Source: Halobacillus halophilus (GTDB lineage: Bacteria; Bacillota; Bacilli; Bacillales; Halobacillaceae). From it: DNA of 64,000 nt. Every line of letters begins with the position of its first letter. The stretch's first letter is position 1. The notes beneath the pieces are model-generated. The model saw only the letters and a list, made by a program, of their open reading frames with translations, searched no databases and was not told the DNA's origin. Shown piece after piece: positions 1 through 8,922 of this stretch. The translations under genes and the position numbers were made by a program. The stretch spans positions 434,001 through 498,000 of the forward strand of contig NZ_JAIVAL010000001.1 of the NCBI RefSeq assembly GCF_020171985.1, in the 5' to 3' direction.

Positions 1-289
1 AAAGAGAAGGCTGCTTTTTATGCTTTTCAATGTGAACCACACATTGGCTCGGACCGAGCAGTTCTACTTCTACTTGGGGAAACTTAGAAAGAACTTGTTC
101 AATAATCATGAAACCATCAATAACTACTATGTTTTGGTCATCAGCTTTAACTTTGTGAACAACCATATTGGGTAACACAGTCTCGTAACGTCTGGATCCA
201 GTGATACGGGCTATATCTCCTAATCGTATCGTCGATAAAGGGTCTGTATTAATCGATTGTTTGATACGGATATAAACAGGAGTCGTCAT
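1..289 (-). CDS. spoVAA: SpoVAA, stage V sporulation protein AA (N-terminal part, cut by window edge)
   Basis: The reading frame opens at an ATG with the Shine-Dalgarno GGAGG eight bases upstream and stays open to the window edge, giving 96 codons beginning MTTPVYIRIKQS. The segment with IRLGDIARITG resembles the N-terminal domain of SpoVAA, a component of the spoVA-encoded channel that moves dipicolinic acid into and out of the spore. Position directly downstream of sigF is the conserved Bacillus order. A sigma-G-like promoter lies immediately upstream, matching the known forespore expression of spoVA. The C-terminal membrane part is outside the window, so completeness cannot be judged. Confidence 0.8.
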   Translation of the reverse strand, partial: MTTPVYIRIKQSINTDPLSTIRLGDIARITGSRRYETVLPNMVVHKVKADDQNIVVIDGFMIIEQVLSKFPQVEVELLGPSQCVVHIEKHKKQPSL

Positions 290-319
290 AATTTCGCCTC
301 CCTGTCTGTGGCTTACGCT

Positions 320-349
320 TATTATGTGTGCGATTGGAAAAAAACATAC
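320..349 (-). promoter_or_regulatory. Candidate sigma-G promoter of the spoVA operon
   Basis: On the minus strand GTATG is followed after exactly 18 bases by CATAATA. This fits the sigma-G consensus (gHATR - N17-18 - CATnHTA) at every defined position. It sits about 30 bases upstream of the spoVAA start and downstream of the sigF terminator, so spoVA can be switched on separately in the late forespore, as known for B. subtilis. Confidence 0.7.
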
Positions 350-366
350 AATTGCACACAATAAAA

Positions 367-393
367 AAACTGCGCTCTTATTGAACGCAGTTT
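367..393 (-). terminator. Intrinsic terminator after sigF
   Basis: Minus-strand stem AAACTGCG / CGCAGTTT with an 11-base loop, followed by a run of seven T. It overlaps the sigF stop codon and separates the spoIIA operon from spoVAA. Confidence 0.75.
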
Positions 394-1138
394 AACTCGT
401 ATCATTCATCGTCTGTTTCATATCAGCCAATATTTTTTTCTCAAGCCTTGAAACCTGCACCTGGGAAATACCTAAGCGTTCGGCTACTTCCGTTTGTGTT
501 TGATCTTTATAGTAACGCAAGTAGATAATCAGACGTTCCCTTTTTTCAAGCCTGCTTAATACATCCTGCAAAGTTATTTGATCAAACCAGTTATCTTCCT
601 CATCTGCGATTTGATCTACAAGCGTGATGGGATCTCCTTCATTTTCATAAACCGTTTCATATATAGATTGTGGAGATCGTCCAACTTCCTCCGCCTGGAC
701 GATTTCCTCTCTCGTCATCCCTAGAGCTTCAGCCAATTCATTCACTGTAGGCGATCGTCCATAAATCTTCATTAATTCCTCTTTTTTTCCTCTGACTTTA
801 TGGTTCAATTCTTTTAAACTTCGACTGACCTTAACGGTACCGTCATCACGAATAAATCGTTGAATCTCTCCAATAATCATAGGAACAGCATAGGTTGAAA
901 AACGGACATCATAACTCAGGTCAAATTTATCAATTGATTTGAGCAAGCCTATACAGCCAATTTGATAAAGGTCGTCTTGATCATATCCTCTTCGTAAGTA
1001 ACGTTGCACAACCGACCATACCAATCGGGTGTTTTTTTCTACTAAAAAATCCCGTGCATCCTGGTCACCTGCTTGACTTCTACGAATCAGTTCTTTGACG
1101 TTATGGTCAGATAAGCGTTCTTTTGTAGTATCACTCAT
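392..1138 (-). CDS. sigF: RNA polymerase sigma-F factor
   Basis: Forespore-specific sigma factor. The 248 residues are about the normal length for SigF. Region 2 is seen around GYDQDDLYQIGCIGLLKSID and FSTYAVPMIIGEIQRFIRDD, and region 4.2 as the C-terminal helix-turn-helix TEVAERLGISQVQVSRLEKK. It is the last gene of the dacF-spoIIAA-spoIIAB-sigF unit, 13 bases after spoIIAB. Family knowledge: SigF is held inactive by the SpoIIAB anti-sigma factor and released by dephosphorylated SpoIIAA. A terminator overlaps the stop codon. Synteny and motifs make the identification secure. Confidence 0.97.
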   Translation of the reverse strand: MSDTTKERLSDHNVKELIRRSQAGDQDARDFLVEKNTRLVWSVVQRYLRRGYDQDDLYQIGCIGLLKSIDKFDLSYDVRFSTYAVPMIIGEIQRFIRDDGTVKVSRSLKELNHKVRGKKEELMKIYGRSPTVNELAEALGMTREEIVQAEEVGRSPQSIYETVYENEGDPITLVDQIADEEDNWFDQITLQDVLSRLEKRERLIIYLRYYKDQTQTEVAERLGISQVQVSRLEKKILADMKQTMNDTS

Positions 1139-1151
1139 AGTAGCATCCGCC

Positions 1152-1592
1152 TCAATTACATAAAGCTCTAGTTGACGTGAGCTGCTTCATCATACGGATT
1201 GTTGTCCCAATATCTGGTTCAGAAGTGACATCCACCTTATCCATGAAATTCTCCATAATTGTAAATCCCATACCAGAACGTTCCCACTCAGGTTTTGAAG
1301 TGAAGAGAGGCTCTTTAGCTTCTTCAATGTTGCTGATTCCTTTGCCTTCGTCTTTTATAATAATTTCAATTTGTTCGCCATCAATTGCACATGAAAGCAT
1401 AACTTTCTGATGCGGATTTTCCTCATATCCATGAATGATCGCATTTGTGACAGCTTCAGAAACAACTGTCTTAATATCCGTAAGCTCTTCCATTGTAGGA
1501 TTCAACTGACTTATAAATGCCGCTACCGCCACGCGCGCAAGTGATTCATTTTCACTCACACTCAAAAATTCAAGCGTCATTTCATTTCGCAT
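1152..1592 (-). CDS. spoIIAB: Anti-sigma-F factor and SpoIIAA kinase SpoIIAB
   Basis: GHKL-type serine kinase of 146 residues. The N box is visible as [17 protein letters not shown], the G1 box as DEGKGI and the glycine-rich G2 region as SGMGFTIM. It binds and inactivates sigma-F and phosphorylates SpoIIAA. The start MRNEMTLEF overlaps the end of spoIIAA by 16 bases, which indicates translational coupling as in B. subtilis. The second in-frame ATG (MTLEF) is a less likely start, since B. subtilis SpoIIAB also begins M-K-N-E-M. Confidence 0.96.
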   Translation of the reverse strand: MRNEMTLEFLSVSENESLARVAVAAFISQLNPTMEELTDIKTVVSEAVTNAIIHGYEENPHQKVMLSCAIDGEQIEIIIKDEGKGISNIEEAKEPLFTSKPEWERSGMGFTIMENFMDKVDVTSEPDIGTTIRMMKQLTSTRALCN

Positions 1593-1942
1593 GAAGCCAC
1601 CCCCAATAGCTCAAGAGCATACGATTCGCTACCAACCAGCCTCATAATCTTAAACATCCCGGATAAATCAAATAACCGCCTGACTTCTGGTGATATAGAA
1701 CAAATAATCATTTCATTACCTGATGCTTGAACCTCTTTATATCGTCCAAGCATAACCCCAAGGCCCGAACTATCCATGAAGTTAAGTTTTTCTAAATTAA
1801 CAACTACATGATCTACATCGTTCTGGTGCAGCTGGTCCCGCCAGGATTCACGGAGTTTACTGGTCTCATGGTGATCAAGTTCTCCCTCCAAGCGAACTAC
1901 TAAAACATTTTCTTTAGTCACAAATTCTACGCGAAGACTCAA
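1577..1942 (-). CDS. spoIIAA: Anti-anti-sigma factor SpoIIAA
   Basis: STAS-domain protein of 121 residues. The phosphorylation motif [14 protein letters not shown] places the target serine at residue 58, as in B. subtilis. Dephospho-SpoIIAA captures SpoIIAB and frees sigma-F in the forespore. The start codon is TTG (minus strand AAACCAATTGAGTC) with a strong GAGGAGG in front. The gene follows dacF after about 90 bases that hold a sigma-H-like promoter, so it can be expressed before septation independently of dacF. Confidence 0.96.
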   Translation of the reverse strand: MSLRVEFVTKENVLVVRLEGELDHHETSKLRESWRDQLHQNDVDHVVVNLEKLNFMDSSGLGVMLGRYKEVQASGNEMIICSISPEVRRLFDLSGMFKIMRLVGSESYALELLGVASCEMK

Positions 1943-1979
1943 TTGGTTTCCTCCTCTAACTTATAAGAGTCCTTAAGTC

Positions 1980-2007
1980 TTTCGTAAAATCTGCTGCTTA
2001 TTCCTGC
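1980..2007 (-). promoter_or_regulatory. Candidate sigma-H promoter of spoIIAA-spoIIAB-sigF
   Basis: Between dacF and spoIIAA the minus strand has GCAGGAATA, 12 bases, then TACGAAA. The sigma-H consensus is RnAGGAWWW - N11-12 - RnnGAAT, so the -35 fits fully and the -10 has two mismatches. The place is where the B. subtilis spoIIA operon has its sigma-H start. No clear Spo0A box was recognised. Confidence 0.45.
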
Positions 2008-2033
2008 TTAAAAACAATACTAGTGGCAAAAAG

Positions 2034-3209
2034 CTAAAACCTCTGAAAGCTCGTCAAATTCCTCCAGGAACGCTCCCATAAGTTAATAAAGCTTGCTTTC
2101 TCTACTTTCTCCTTTGTTTCCAGACGAACTTTGGCTACTTCTTTTCCGTCTTTCTCAATGATGACCCAGCCCATATGGTCTCCTCTGGAAAGAGGAAGTT
2201 CCTTTTGTTCCACCAGTTTTATTTTAGTGTCATAAGCCTGTTCTTTCTGGGATTTTTTCTTAAGAATCACAACATCTTTTTCAGGAGAAAGTTTAATATT
2301 TTCAGGTTGTCCTCTAGTAAGCTTCATGGTTTTTAACGTATCTTTCTTATCGTATAACTTGACTCCTTCATACTGGCCAAAACCATAATCAAGAAGGCTT
2401 GTTATATCCGAATTACGATCTTTAGGCGTCTCCGCCCCCATCACGACCGCAATCATGTGCATGTCATCCCGCTTAGCGGAAGCGGTTAGACAATATTTTG
2501 CTTCAGAAGTGTAACCTGTCTTTAAACCATCCATACCAGGGTAAGATTTAATTAATTTATTTGTCGTGACCAGCCAGAATTCGTTATCCTTGCCTTTACG
2601 TAAATAATCATCATAGATACTTGTATATTGAGTGACTTCATCGTGTAATAAAAGTTCACGAGCCATTACAGCCATATCATGAGCTGTACTATAATGTCCT
2701 TTTGCCGGAAGTCCGGTAGGGTTTTCAAAATGTGTGTGTTTCAGACCTAAATCTTGTGCTTTTTTATTCATTTGATTAACGAACTCTTTCTCTGAACCTG
2801 CGATCCGCTCCGCCATGGCTACACTTGCATCGTTACCAGAAGCTACAGCTATTCCTTTTAATAAGTCGTGAACTGTCATCTCTTCACCAGCTTCTAGAAA
2901 AATCTGTGATCCTCCCATCGAAGCCGCATGTTCACTGATTCTTACTTTTTCATCCAGACTAATACTCTCTTTTTCCAATGCCTCCATTATAAGCAAAAGG
3001 GTCATTACCTTTGTCATACTTGCAGGAGGAAGTTCCTGATGGGCATCTTTTTCGTAGAGCATCATTCCACTATTTTTTTCTAACAATATGGCTGATTTAG
3101 CAGAATCCACCAGATCAGGTGCAGATTTTTCTTCTGCTTTTATGGACGCTGGCTGTAAAATGCTTAAAGTTACCATGAAAATAAGGATGGAGCCGATGAG
3201 TTTTTGCAT
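2034..3209 (-). CDS. dacF: D-alanyl-D-alanine carboxypeptidase DacF (penicillin-binding protein)
   Basis: Serine-type DD-carboxypeptidase (peptidase S11) that trims spore peptidoglycan stem peptides. From the chosen start MQKLIGSIL there is a signal peptide of about 25 residues, then the S-x-x-K motif SMTK (serine about residue 64), the SGN motif and the KTG box in DGLKTGYT, followed by the C-terminal PBP5-like beta domain. An ATG five codons further upstream is rejected because the Shine-Dalgarno GGAGG overlaps it. A sigma-F-like promoter lies just upstream, which fits forespore expression. Length 391 residues is normal. Confidence 0.93.
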   Translation of the reverse strand: MQKLIGSILIFMVTLSILQPASIKAEEKSAPDLVDSAKSAILLEKNSGMMLYEKDAHQELPPASMTKVMTLLLIMEALEKESISLDEKVRISEHAASMGGSQIFLEAGEEMTVHDLLKGIAVASGNDASVAMAERIAGSEKEFVNQMNKKAQDLGLKHTHFENPTGLPAKGHYSTAHDMAVMARELLLHDEVTQYTSIYDDYLRKGKDNEFWLVTTNKLIKSYPGMDGLKTGYTSEAKYCLTASAKRDDMHMIAVVMGAETPKDRNSDITSLLDYGFGQYEGVKLYDKKDTLKTMKLTRGQPENIKLSPEKDVVILKKKSQKEQAYDTKIKLVEQKELPLSRGDHMGWVIIEKDGKEVAKVRLETKEKVEKASFINLWERSWRNLTSFQRF

Positions 3210-3240
3210 ACAATTGACCTCCAATTTCTGTAAGTGCCCC

Positions 3241-3269
3241 TATTTTTCCCTTTATATGGTTTTCTATAC
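3241..3269 (-). promoter_or_regulatory. Candidate sigma-F promoter of dacF
   Basis: Minus strand GTATA, 14 bases, then GGGAAAAATA, ending about 30 bases before the dacF start. Sigma-F promoters follow GYWTA - about N15 - GGnnAnAnTR. Both boxes fit; the spacer is one base shorter than usual. Confidence 0.55.
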
Positions 3270-3289
3270 AAATTTACAGGAAAAGAAAA

Positions 3290-3320
3290 ACAAGGTGCAG
3301 ACTAAGATTCTACACCTTGT
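3290..3320 (-). terminator. Hairpin terminator upstream of dacF
   Basis: Twelve-base stem ACAAGGTGcAGA pairing with TCTACACCTTGT (one G-T pair) around a seven-base loop. On the minus strand it is followed by TTTTTCTTTT. Together with the next terminator it insulates dacF from the pdp operon. The rest of the roughly 350-base gap between dacF and pdp shows no gene. Confidence 0.65.
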
Positions 3321-3500
3321 TTATTATCGTTTTATTCTATTTATTTGATTCCTATTTAAGCCAATGACGCATCCCTATCCCATATATGGTTTATCTCAGG
3401 ATAACAGAAAGTGAAAGGATTCAAACTTCTTCCTCTATTCTGACTCTAAACGTTAAATGGTCTTTTAATGAAGTAATTCGTTGAATATGAAAATTTAATA

Positions 3501-3534
3501 AAAAAATTCTTCACTATCAAAGGATAGCGAAGAA
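3501..3534 (-). terminator. Intrinsic terminator after pdp
   Basis: Minus-strand stem TTCTTCGCTATC / GATAGTGAAGAA with loop CTTT, then six T. It ends the deoB-punA-pdp transcript. Confidence 0.8.
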
Positions 3535-3573
3535 CTCTGTTAAAGAGATTGTAACTTATAAATCTCAATCAAT

Positions 3574-4875
3574 TTATTTAATCACTGTATAAATTAACGT
3601 AGGTTTATCTACTTTCTCATCGGTAATAGAATAAGCACCTAATACTTTAGTAATGGATGCTTGAGGCTCTTCATCATCGCTGTGCAGCACAACTAGTGAT
3701 TCTCCTTCTTCCACCCAATCTCCTATTTTTTTGTTCAAAGTAATGCCTACTCCGTGATTAATCTCATCATCTTTGGTAGCGCGTCCAGCACCCAAGTACA
3801 TAGCTGCAATTCCGATGGACTCAGCATCAATTGCAGCTATATAGCCGCTTTTCTCCGCTTTCACCTCAACTTTGTACTTAGCTTTAGGAAGGTTGTCTAA
3901 GTTATCGATCATCGATACGTCACCATTTTGTGCTTCCACTAAATTCCGCAAACTTTGAAATGCTTTTCCATTTTCCAAATTCTTCGCCAAAGCCTCATAA
4001 GCTTCTTCATAAGAACTAAATACTTCCGCAAGAACGGTCATATGAGATGCAAGTTCTAAAGATAGCTCTCTTAAATCCTCTACATTCTTTCCCTGCAGAA
4101 TTTCAGCAGCTTCTTTAATTTCGTTGGCATTTCCGACTTCAAACCCAAGTGGCTGATTCATATCGCTAATTACCGCAACCGTCTGACGTCCAAGATTGTT
4201 ACCGATATTCACCATTTCCTGAGCGAGATTTTTTGAATCTTCAAGGGTTTTCATAAAAGCACCAGACCCCGTTTTAACATCTAACACTATACCGTCTGCA
4301 CCAGAAGCCAGTTTCTTACTCATAATAGACCCGGCTATGAGAGGAAGGGAATCGACCGTCCCTGTTACATCGCGCAATGCGTATAACTTCTTATCGGCAG
4401 GTGCCAGATTTCCTGTCTGTCCAGCTACCGCCAGCTTATGAGTATTCACATTGTGGATGAACTGGTCTTTTGTCATTTCAATTTCCAGACCCTTGATTGA
4501 TTCCAGTTTATCTAACGTTCCACCTGTATGACCCAGGCCTCGCCCTGACATTTTTGCGACTGGTACCCCGACAGAAGCAACTAATGGACCTACAATGAAG
4601 GTAACTTTATCGCCTACACCGCCTGTTGAATGTTTATCCACTTTATGTCCTTTAATAGCAGAAAGGTCAATAGTTTCACCGGAATCCACCATAGCTTGAG
4701 TCAATGTAGCTGTTTCCTCTTGCGTCATCCCTTGAAAGTAAATAGCCATCGTGAGGGCCGAGGCCTGATAGTCAGGAATATCACCTTTGGTGTACCCATC
4801 TACAAAAAAGTAGATTTCTTCTTTTGTTAATTCGCCGCCATCTCTTTTTTTAACAATGATATCGTACATTCTCAT
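3574..4875 (-). CDS. pdp: Pyrimidine-nucleoside phosphorylase
   Basis: Phosphorolysis of uridine, thymidine and deoxyuridine to base plus (deoxy)ribose 1-phosphate. The 433-residue protein has the thymidine-phosphorylase family signature around [18 protein letters not shown] and the phosphate-binding [10 protein letters not shown] segment near residue 85. The C-terminal third matches the PYNP_C domain. It starts [14 protein letters not shown] with GGGTGAG as ribosome site. It is the third gene after deoB and punA, forming a nucleoside-salvage operon whose products feed phosphopentomutase. In B. subtilis pdp lies elsewhere, so its place between punA and dacF is a variation of the conserved block. 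Confidence 0.95.
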   Translation of the reverse strand: MRMYDIIVKKRDGGELTKEEIYFFVDGYTKGDIPDYQASALTMAIYFQGMTQEETATLTQAMVDSGETIDLSAIKGHKVDKHSTGGVGDKVTFIVGPLVASVGVPVAKMSGRGLGHTGGTLDKLESIKGLEIEMTKDQFIHNVNTHKLAVAGQTGNLAPADKKLYALRDVTGTVDSLPLIAGSIMSKKLASGADGIVLDVKTGSGAFMKTLEDSKNLAQEMVNIGNNLGRQTVAVISDMNQPLGFEVGNANEIKEAAEILQGKNVEDLRELSLELASHMTVLAEVFSSYEEAYEALAKNLENGKAFQSLRNLVEAQNGDVSMIDNLDNLPKAKYKVEVKAEKSGYIAAIDAESIGIAAMYLGAGRATKDDEINHGVGITLNKKIGDWVEEGESLVVLHSDDEEPQASITKVLGAYSITDEKVDKPTLIYTVIK

Positions 4876-4903
4876 TTAAACTCACCCTTTACTATTTATG
4901 CCT

Positions 4904-5725
4904 TTAGGCTGGTAATGACTTTAATAGTTCCTTAACAAATCCCAGGAAGTCCTCTCTCACTTGAGAGGTGGTTTCAATTACTTCATCGTGAGTCAAGGGC
5001 TGATCCAGTATTCCGGCAGCCATATTGGAAATACAAGAGATCCCGAGAACACGAATTCCTGCGTGACTTGCTGTAATAACTTCAGGGACAGTAGACATTC
5101 CTACCGCGTCTCCACCTAATACACGAAGCATTCGAACCTCCGCGCCTGTTTCATAAGCTGGGCCTGTGTTACCTACGTAAACACCTTCCTGTACATTCAG
5201 CTCAAGTCTTTCAGCACTTTGTCTGGCATGCGCGATCAGGTTACGATCATAGGCTTCTGACATATCCGGGAATCGTGGTCCCCTTTCATCATCATTCGGA
5301 CCAATAAGAGGACTGTCCCCCATGTTATTAATATGATCCGTAATAATCATCAGATTACCAGGGTTAAAGGATTCATTAATCCCCCCAGCCGCATTCGTTA
5401 CAAACAAGGTATCAATGCCGAGTTCTTTCATTACCCGGACTGGGAACGTAACCTGCTGCATATTATATCCCTCGTAATAATGAAAGCGGCCTTGCATAGC
5501 AATGACTTGTCTTCCTTCCAACTCCCCGATAACCAATTGTCCTTTATGTCCGGATACGGTTGATTCAGGAAAGTGAGGAATATCTTTATAAAGGATGGTT
5601 GTGGGGTTTTGAATCTCATCAGCCAGCACCCCTAGACCCGAACCGAGAATCAAGCCTACGGTTGGCTGGACATTTAATTGTTTCGTAATATATTCTGAAG
5701 CTTCTTCTACATGTAAGTGATACAT
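4904..5725 (-). CDS. punA: Purine-nucleoside phosphorylase (PNP-I, trimeric type)
   Basis: Splits inosine and guanosine and their deoxy forms with phosphate. The 273 residues show the family landmarks LGSGLG (phosphate loop), GHKGQLVIG, the AMQGRFHYYEGY segment and the VTNAAGGIN motif, and GMSTVPEVI near the C-terminus. AGGAGG lies seven bases before the ATG. It is 10 bases downstream of deoB and 28 bases upstream of pdp, clearly in one operon. Also called pupG in B. subtilis. Confidence 0.95.
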   Translation of the reverse strand: MYHLHVEEASEYITKQLNVQPTVGLILGSGLGVLADEIQNPTTILYKDIPHFPESTVSGHKGQLVIGELEGRQVIAMQGRFHYYEGYNMQQVTFPVRVMKELGIDTLFVTNAAGGINESFNPGNLMIITDHINNMGDSPLIGPNDDERGPRFPDMSEAYDRNLIAHARQSAERLELNVQEGVYVGNTGPAYETGAEVRMLRVLGGDAVGMSTVPEVITASHAGIRVLGISCISNMAAGILDQPLTHDEVIETTSQVREDFLGFVKELLKSLPA

Positions 5726-5735
5726 AACGGACCTC

Positions 5736-6914
5736 CTATTTAATATCGTTTAAAAAACTAGTTCCATGCTCAGGCATTTTAATTGAAAAGTTGTCAGATA
5801 TTGTGGCCCCGATATCAGCAAAAGTCTGACGCTGACCTAACTCTTTTCCACCTTCAATTCCATTATGATAGACAATTAATGGAACAAGTTCTCGAGTATG
5901 ATCTGTACCATGGTGAACCGGGTCATTACCATGGTCTGCCGTAATGATCAAGAGGTCATCCTCATTAAGCAGATCCAGTACTTCTGGCAGACGTTCGTCA
6001 TAAGCTTCTAGCGCTTTACCGTATCCTTCTGGGTCCCGGCGATGACCAAATTTTGCATCAAAATCGACAAGGTTTAAAAAGCTCATGCCTGTAAAGTCTT
6101 GTTGCATAGATTGAACAAGTTTGTCCATTCCATCCATATTGTCATTCGTACGAATCGCTTCTGTTACCCCTTCTCCGTCATAGATGTCGGAAATTTTACC
6201 AATAGCAATTACATCTAGTTCTTCGTCTTTCATTTCATTCATAACTGTCCTTCCAAAAGGTTTTAAAGCATAATCATGTCGATTGGAAGTACGCTCAAAA
6301 GAACCAGGTTCTCCAACAAACGGACGCGCAATTACCCGTCCAACCATATATTTTTCATCTAGTGTCAATTCCCGGCAAAGTTCACAGATTTCATAAAGCT
6401 CTTCAGGCGGGACGACATCTTCGTGAGCAGCAATTTGCAGCACAGAATCTGCAGACGTGTAAATAATCAAATCACCGGTGTTCATGTGATGCTCTCCTAA
6501 TTCCTTTATGATTTCTGTGCCGGAGGCCGGTTTGTTTCCTACAATGCCTCTTCCTGTTCTTTCTTTTATTTCATTCAAAAGTTCATCTGGAAATCCATCA
6601 GGGAATGTCCGGAAAGGCTGATCAATATATAACCCCATAATTTCCCAATGGCCAGTCATCGTATCTTTACCATTAGATGCTTCTCTCATAGTAGTGTAGT
6701 GAGCTTTTGGCTGTTTAGACGGCTTAATCCCCTGAATTTCTCTAATATTACTCAATCCAAGCGATCCCATATTCGGCATATTCAATCCATTCATACGTTC
6801 AGCTATGTGACCGAGGGTATCAGCTCCTTGATCATCAAATTGTTCAGCGTCCGGAGCTTCACCTATTCCTACAGAATCCATAACTACTAAAAATACTCTT
6901 TTAAATGGTTTCAT
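5736..6914 (-). CDS. deoB: Phosphopentomutase DeoB
   Basis: Interconverts (deoxy)ribose 1-phosphate and 5-phosphate. The alkaline-phosphatase-superfamily metal ligands are visible in [17 protein letters not shown] at the N-terminus, in the TMTGHWE segment carrying the phosphothreonine, and in [19 protein letters not shown] near the C-terminus. At 392 residues it is full length. First gene of the deoB-punA-pdp operon; B. subtilis calls it drm. The gene order xerD-drm-pupG is conserved. Confidence 0.96.
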   Translation of the reverse strand: MKPFKRVFLVVMDSVGIGEAPDAEQFDDQGADTLGHIAERMNGLNMPNMGSLGLSNIREIQGIKPSKQPKAHYTTMREASNGKDTMTGHWEIMGLYIDQPFRTFPDGFPDELLNEIKERTGRGIVGNKPASGTEIIKELGEHHMNTGDLIIYTSADSVLQIAAHEDVVPPEELYEICELCRELTLDEKYMVGRVIARPFVGEPGSFERTSNRHDYALKPFGRTVMNEMKDEELDVIAIGKISDIYDGEGVTEAIRTNDNMDGMDKLVQSMQQDFTGMSFLNLVDFDAKFGHRRDPEGYGKALEAYDERLPEVLDLLNEDDLLIITADHGNDPVHHGTDHTRELVPLIVYHNGIEGGKELGQRQTFADIGATISDNFSIKMPEHGTSFLNDIK

Positions 6915-7009
6915 TAACGATCCCTCCTATGTTTTACTTTCCCATAACTTTATTATTTTACGCTAACCTCTAAAGATGTAGGATGTCAGACAACTAAAAA
7001 CAAAAAAGT

Positions 7010-7897
7010 TTATGCTCGTGGATGATACGAGCGATAAACATCTTTTAATCGTGTTTTAGTTACATGTGTATAAACCTGAGTAGTAGAAATGTCAGCATGA
7101 CCTAACATTTCCTGTACAGCACGCAAGTCCGCTCCATTTTCTAATAAATGTGTAGCGAATGAATGCCTCAGCGTATGAGGAGTAAGTTCTTTCATAATTC
7201 CAGCATCGAGGGCAACCGCTTTCAGTATTTTCCAAAAACCTTGGCGTGACAGTTTATTTCCGTGGTGATTCACGAATAATTCTTCTGTCTTTTTACTTTT
7301 GACTAACGTCCCGCGCCCTTGTTCCAAATAAGTTTGCACAGCTTCTTTCGCCAAATCTCCTAAAGGAATAATTCTTTCCTTAGACCCTTTACCTAAACAG
7401 CGTACAAATCCCATCGTTAGATGAAGATCACTTACTTTTAAAGAGACAAGTTCTGTGACACGAAGCCCTGTGGCATAAAGCATTTCCAGCATGGCTTTAT
7501 TTCTTAAAGATAGAGGGTCCTTAGTTTGTACATTAAGAAGTTTGTCCACTTCTTCAGATGAAAGTACTTTTGGCAGCTTCCGTTCTTTTTTTGGGGTTTC
7601 TATATGGAGACTTGGATCTTCATTTGTCACTTTTTCCCTTATTAAAAATTGATGATAGAGACGAATGGAAGACAGCAGCCTGGCCACTGTAGCAGAAGAG
7701 CGCCCTTTATCATTCAAATCATGCAGATATCTCATTATATGAGCTCTTGTTATTTGATCCCAGTCTGAGAGATTTAATTTCTGTTGTAAAAACTGCTGGT
7801 ATTGCGTTAGATCACGCTTATAAGATTGGATGGTATTCGGTGATAGACCTCGCTCAACTGTTAAATAGTGAAAAAAATCTTCTAATGCGTAATCCAT
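7010..7897 (-). CDS. xerD: Tyrosine recombinase XerD
   Basis: Site-specific recombinase resolving chromosome dimers at dif together with XerC. N-terminal SAM-like core-binding domain (about residues 1-90) and C-terminal catalytic domain with the residues R in [10 protein letters not shown] in [11 protein letters not shown], the [15 protein letters not shown] box (H-x-x-R), H in [11 protein letters not shown] and nucleophile Y in VYTHV. Length 295 is normal. Context fur-yqzK-xerD-deoB identifies it as XerD (RipX) rather than XerC. About 95 bases separate it from deoB and no convincing terminator is seen there. Confidence 0.95.
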   Translation of the reverse strand: MDYALEDFFHYLTVERGLSPNTIQSYKRDLTQYQQFLQQKLNLSDWDQITRAHIMRYLHDLNDKGRSSATVARLLSSIRLYHQFLIREKVTNEDPSLHIETPKKERKLPKVLSSEEVDKLLNVQTKDPLSLRNKAMLEMLYATGLRVTELVSLKVSDLHLTMGFVRCLGKGSKERIIPLGDLAKEAVQTYLEQGRGTLVKSKKTEELFVNHHGNKLSRQGFWKILKAVALDAGIMKELTPHTLRHSFATHLLENGADLRAVQEMLGHADISTTQVYTHVTKTRLKDVYRSYHPRA

Positions 7898-7904
7898 GAC
7901 CCAC

Positions 7905-8123
7905 CTACTCTCCTAAGTGAAAAAATATCGACAGTCGATCCGGCCATTCAGGTTCCAGCGGCTTGTACACCTTTACTGCCGCTCCGCTTGGCGGATCGTA
8001 TCGATGCTGCCTTTCGTACTCTTCATGTACAAGACGTAGTGCCATATAAAAAACACAAGTACATAAAGTAAACACAATAAGAACTTTAACTAATTCCTGT
8101 ATATTTTGACGTAAATGAACCAT
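7905..8123 (-). CDS. yqzK: YqzK-like membrane protein (DUF4227)
   Basis: Small protein of 72 residues with one transmembrane helix at about residues 12-32 ([19 protein letters not shown]) and a short polar tail ending in [10 protein letters not shown]. It lies between fur and xerD, seven bases before xerD, exactly where B. subtilis has yqzK. The function of the family is unknown. The start ATG follows AAAAGGGG. Confidence 0.8.
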   Translation of the reverse strand: MVHLRQNIQELVKVLIVFTLCTCVFYMALRLVHEEYERQHRYDPPSGAAVKVYKPLEPEWPDRLSIFFHLGE

Positions 8124-8186
8124 CCCGCTACCCCTTTTCTAGAGCCTTTATGTAAAAGGATATGCCCGAATGGAGGTCAAATATAC

Positions 8187-8285
8187 ATGATTGTTCTACC
8201 TACGATAAACCTACACGATTTCCACCAGTTTGTAAATAGATCAAGAGGTATCCCGTTTGTAGAAAACAAAAGTTTCTCAAAATAA
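8187..8285 (+). CDS. Possible 32-residue peptide between yqzK and fur
   Basis: An ATG-started frame of 32 codons (MIVLPTINLHDF...) on the strand opposite to both neighbours. It has a good Shine-Dalgarno TGGAGGT nine bases upstream and the fur terminator hairpin just behind the stop codon. No family is recognised. It could equally be chance coding in the untranslated region of yqzK. Confidence 0.25.
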   Translation: MIVLPTINLHDFHQFVNRSRGIPFVENKSFSK

Positions 8286-8289
8286 AAAA

Positions 8290-8313
8290 GCCACTATGTA
8301 ATTTCATAGCGGC
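8290..8313 (-). terminator. Intrinsic terminator after fur
   Basis: Minus-strand stem GCCGCTATG / CATAGTGGC around AAATTA, followed by six T. Confidence 0.8.
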
Positions 8314-8319
8314 AGTTAA

Positions 8320-8799
8320 TTAATTCTCTTCGCTTCCCTCTGATGCCGAGGCGGTTACGGCTTGTTTCTGACAGACGCGGCAGATTCCGTGAAACGTTAA
8401 ACGATGATCTTTAACCTGAAATCCCCATTGACCTTCAACAAGCTTTTCAACGTCCCCTAATAAATCTTCCTCGATTTCCTCTACCGATCCACACTCTATG
8501 CAAACTAAGTGGTGATGAAAGTGCTCCGCCCCTTCTTTTCGCAAGTCATAGCGGGAAACTCCATCTCCAAAGTTTATTTTATCGACAACTTTCAATTCGG
8601 ATAACAATTCCAGCGTACGATATACAGTAGCCAGACCGATTTCGGGTGCTTTCTCTTTTACGAGGAGGTAGACATCTTCGGCACTTAAGTGATCTTCTTC
8701 ATTTTCTAAAAGCACTCGAACAGTAGCTTCCCTTTGAGGAGTTAACTTGTAACTCTGGGAATGCAATTGTTTCTTAATTCTCTCAATACGATGCTCCAT
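8320..8799 (-). CDS. fur: Ferric uptake regulator Fur
   Basis: Iron-sensing repressor of 159 residues. Winged-helix domain (about 1-85) with SYKLTPQREATVRVLLEN and GLATVYRTLELL, then the dimerisation/metal domain with FHHHLVCIECG and the second Cys pair CRVC. Together these make the structural zinc site. The N-terminal half is nearly identical to B. subtilis Fur as I recall it, which distinguishes it from PerR and Zur. The acidic tail after CQKQ is longer than in B. subtilis. Expressed from a perfect-consensus sigma-A promoter with a Fur-box-like element upstream, which suggests autoregulation. Confidence 0.95.
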   Translation of the reverse strand: MEHRIERIKKQLHSQSYKLTPQREATVRVLLENEEDHLSAEDVYLLVKEKAPEIGLATVYRTLELLSELKVVDKINFGDGVSRYDLRKEGAEHFHHHLVCIECGSVEEIEEDLLGDVEKLVEGQWGFQVKDHRLTFHGICRVCQKQAVTASASEGSEEN

Positions 8800-8829
8800 A
8801 TCGTTCGTCCCTCCCTCGTAATCAATTTA

Positions 8830-8858
8830 ATTATAAGCAGAGTCAGAACGAGTGTCAA
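8830..8858 (-). promoter_or_regulatory. Consensus sigma-A promoter of fur
   Basis: Minus strand TTGACA, 17 bases, TATAAT: a perfect consensus with ideal spacing, about 30 bases upstream of the fur start. Confidence 0.85.
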
Positions 8859-8899
8859 ATTAAAATTATTTTAATCTATGTTTTATAATCATTCTAAAC

Positions 8900-8914
8900 T
8901 GAATATGATTATCA
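8900..8914. promoter_or_regulatory. Fur-box-like element upstream of fur
   Basis: TGAATATGATTATCA matches the 7-1-7 Fur box TGATAAT-N-ATTATCA at 12 of 14 defined positions. It lies about 40 bases upstream of the fur -35 box and just downstream of the spoIIM stop. Autoregulation by Fur or control by the related PerR is plausible but inferred. Confidence 0.45.
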
Positions 8915-8922
8915 CTATTAAA

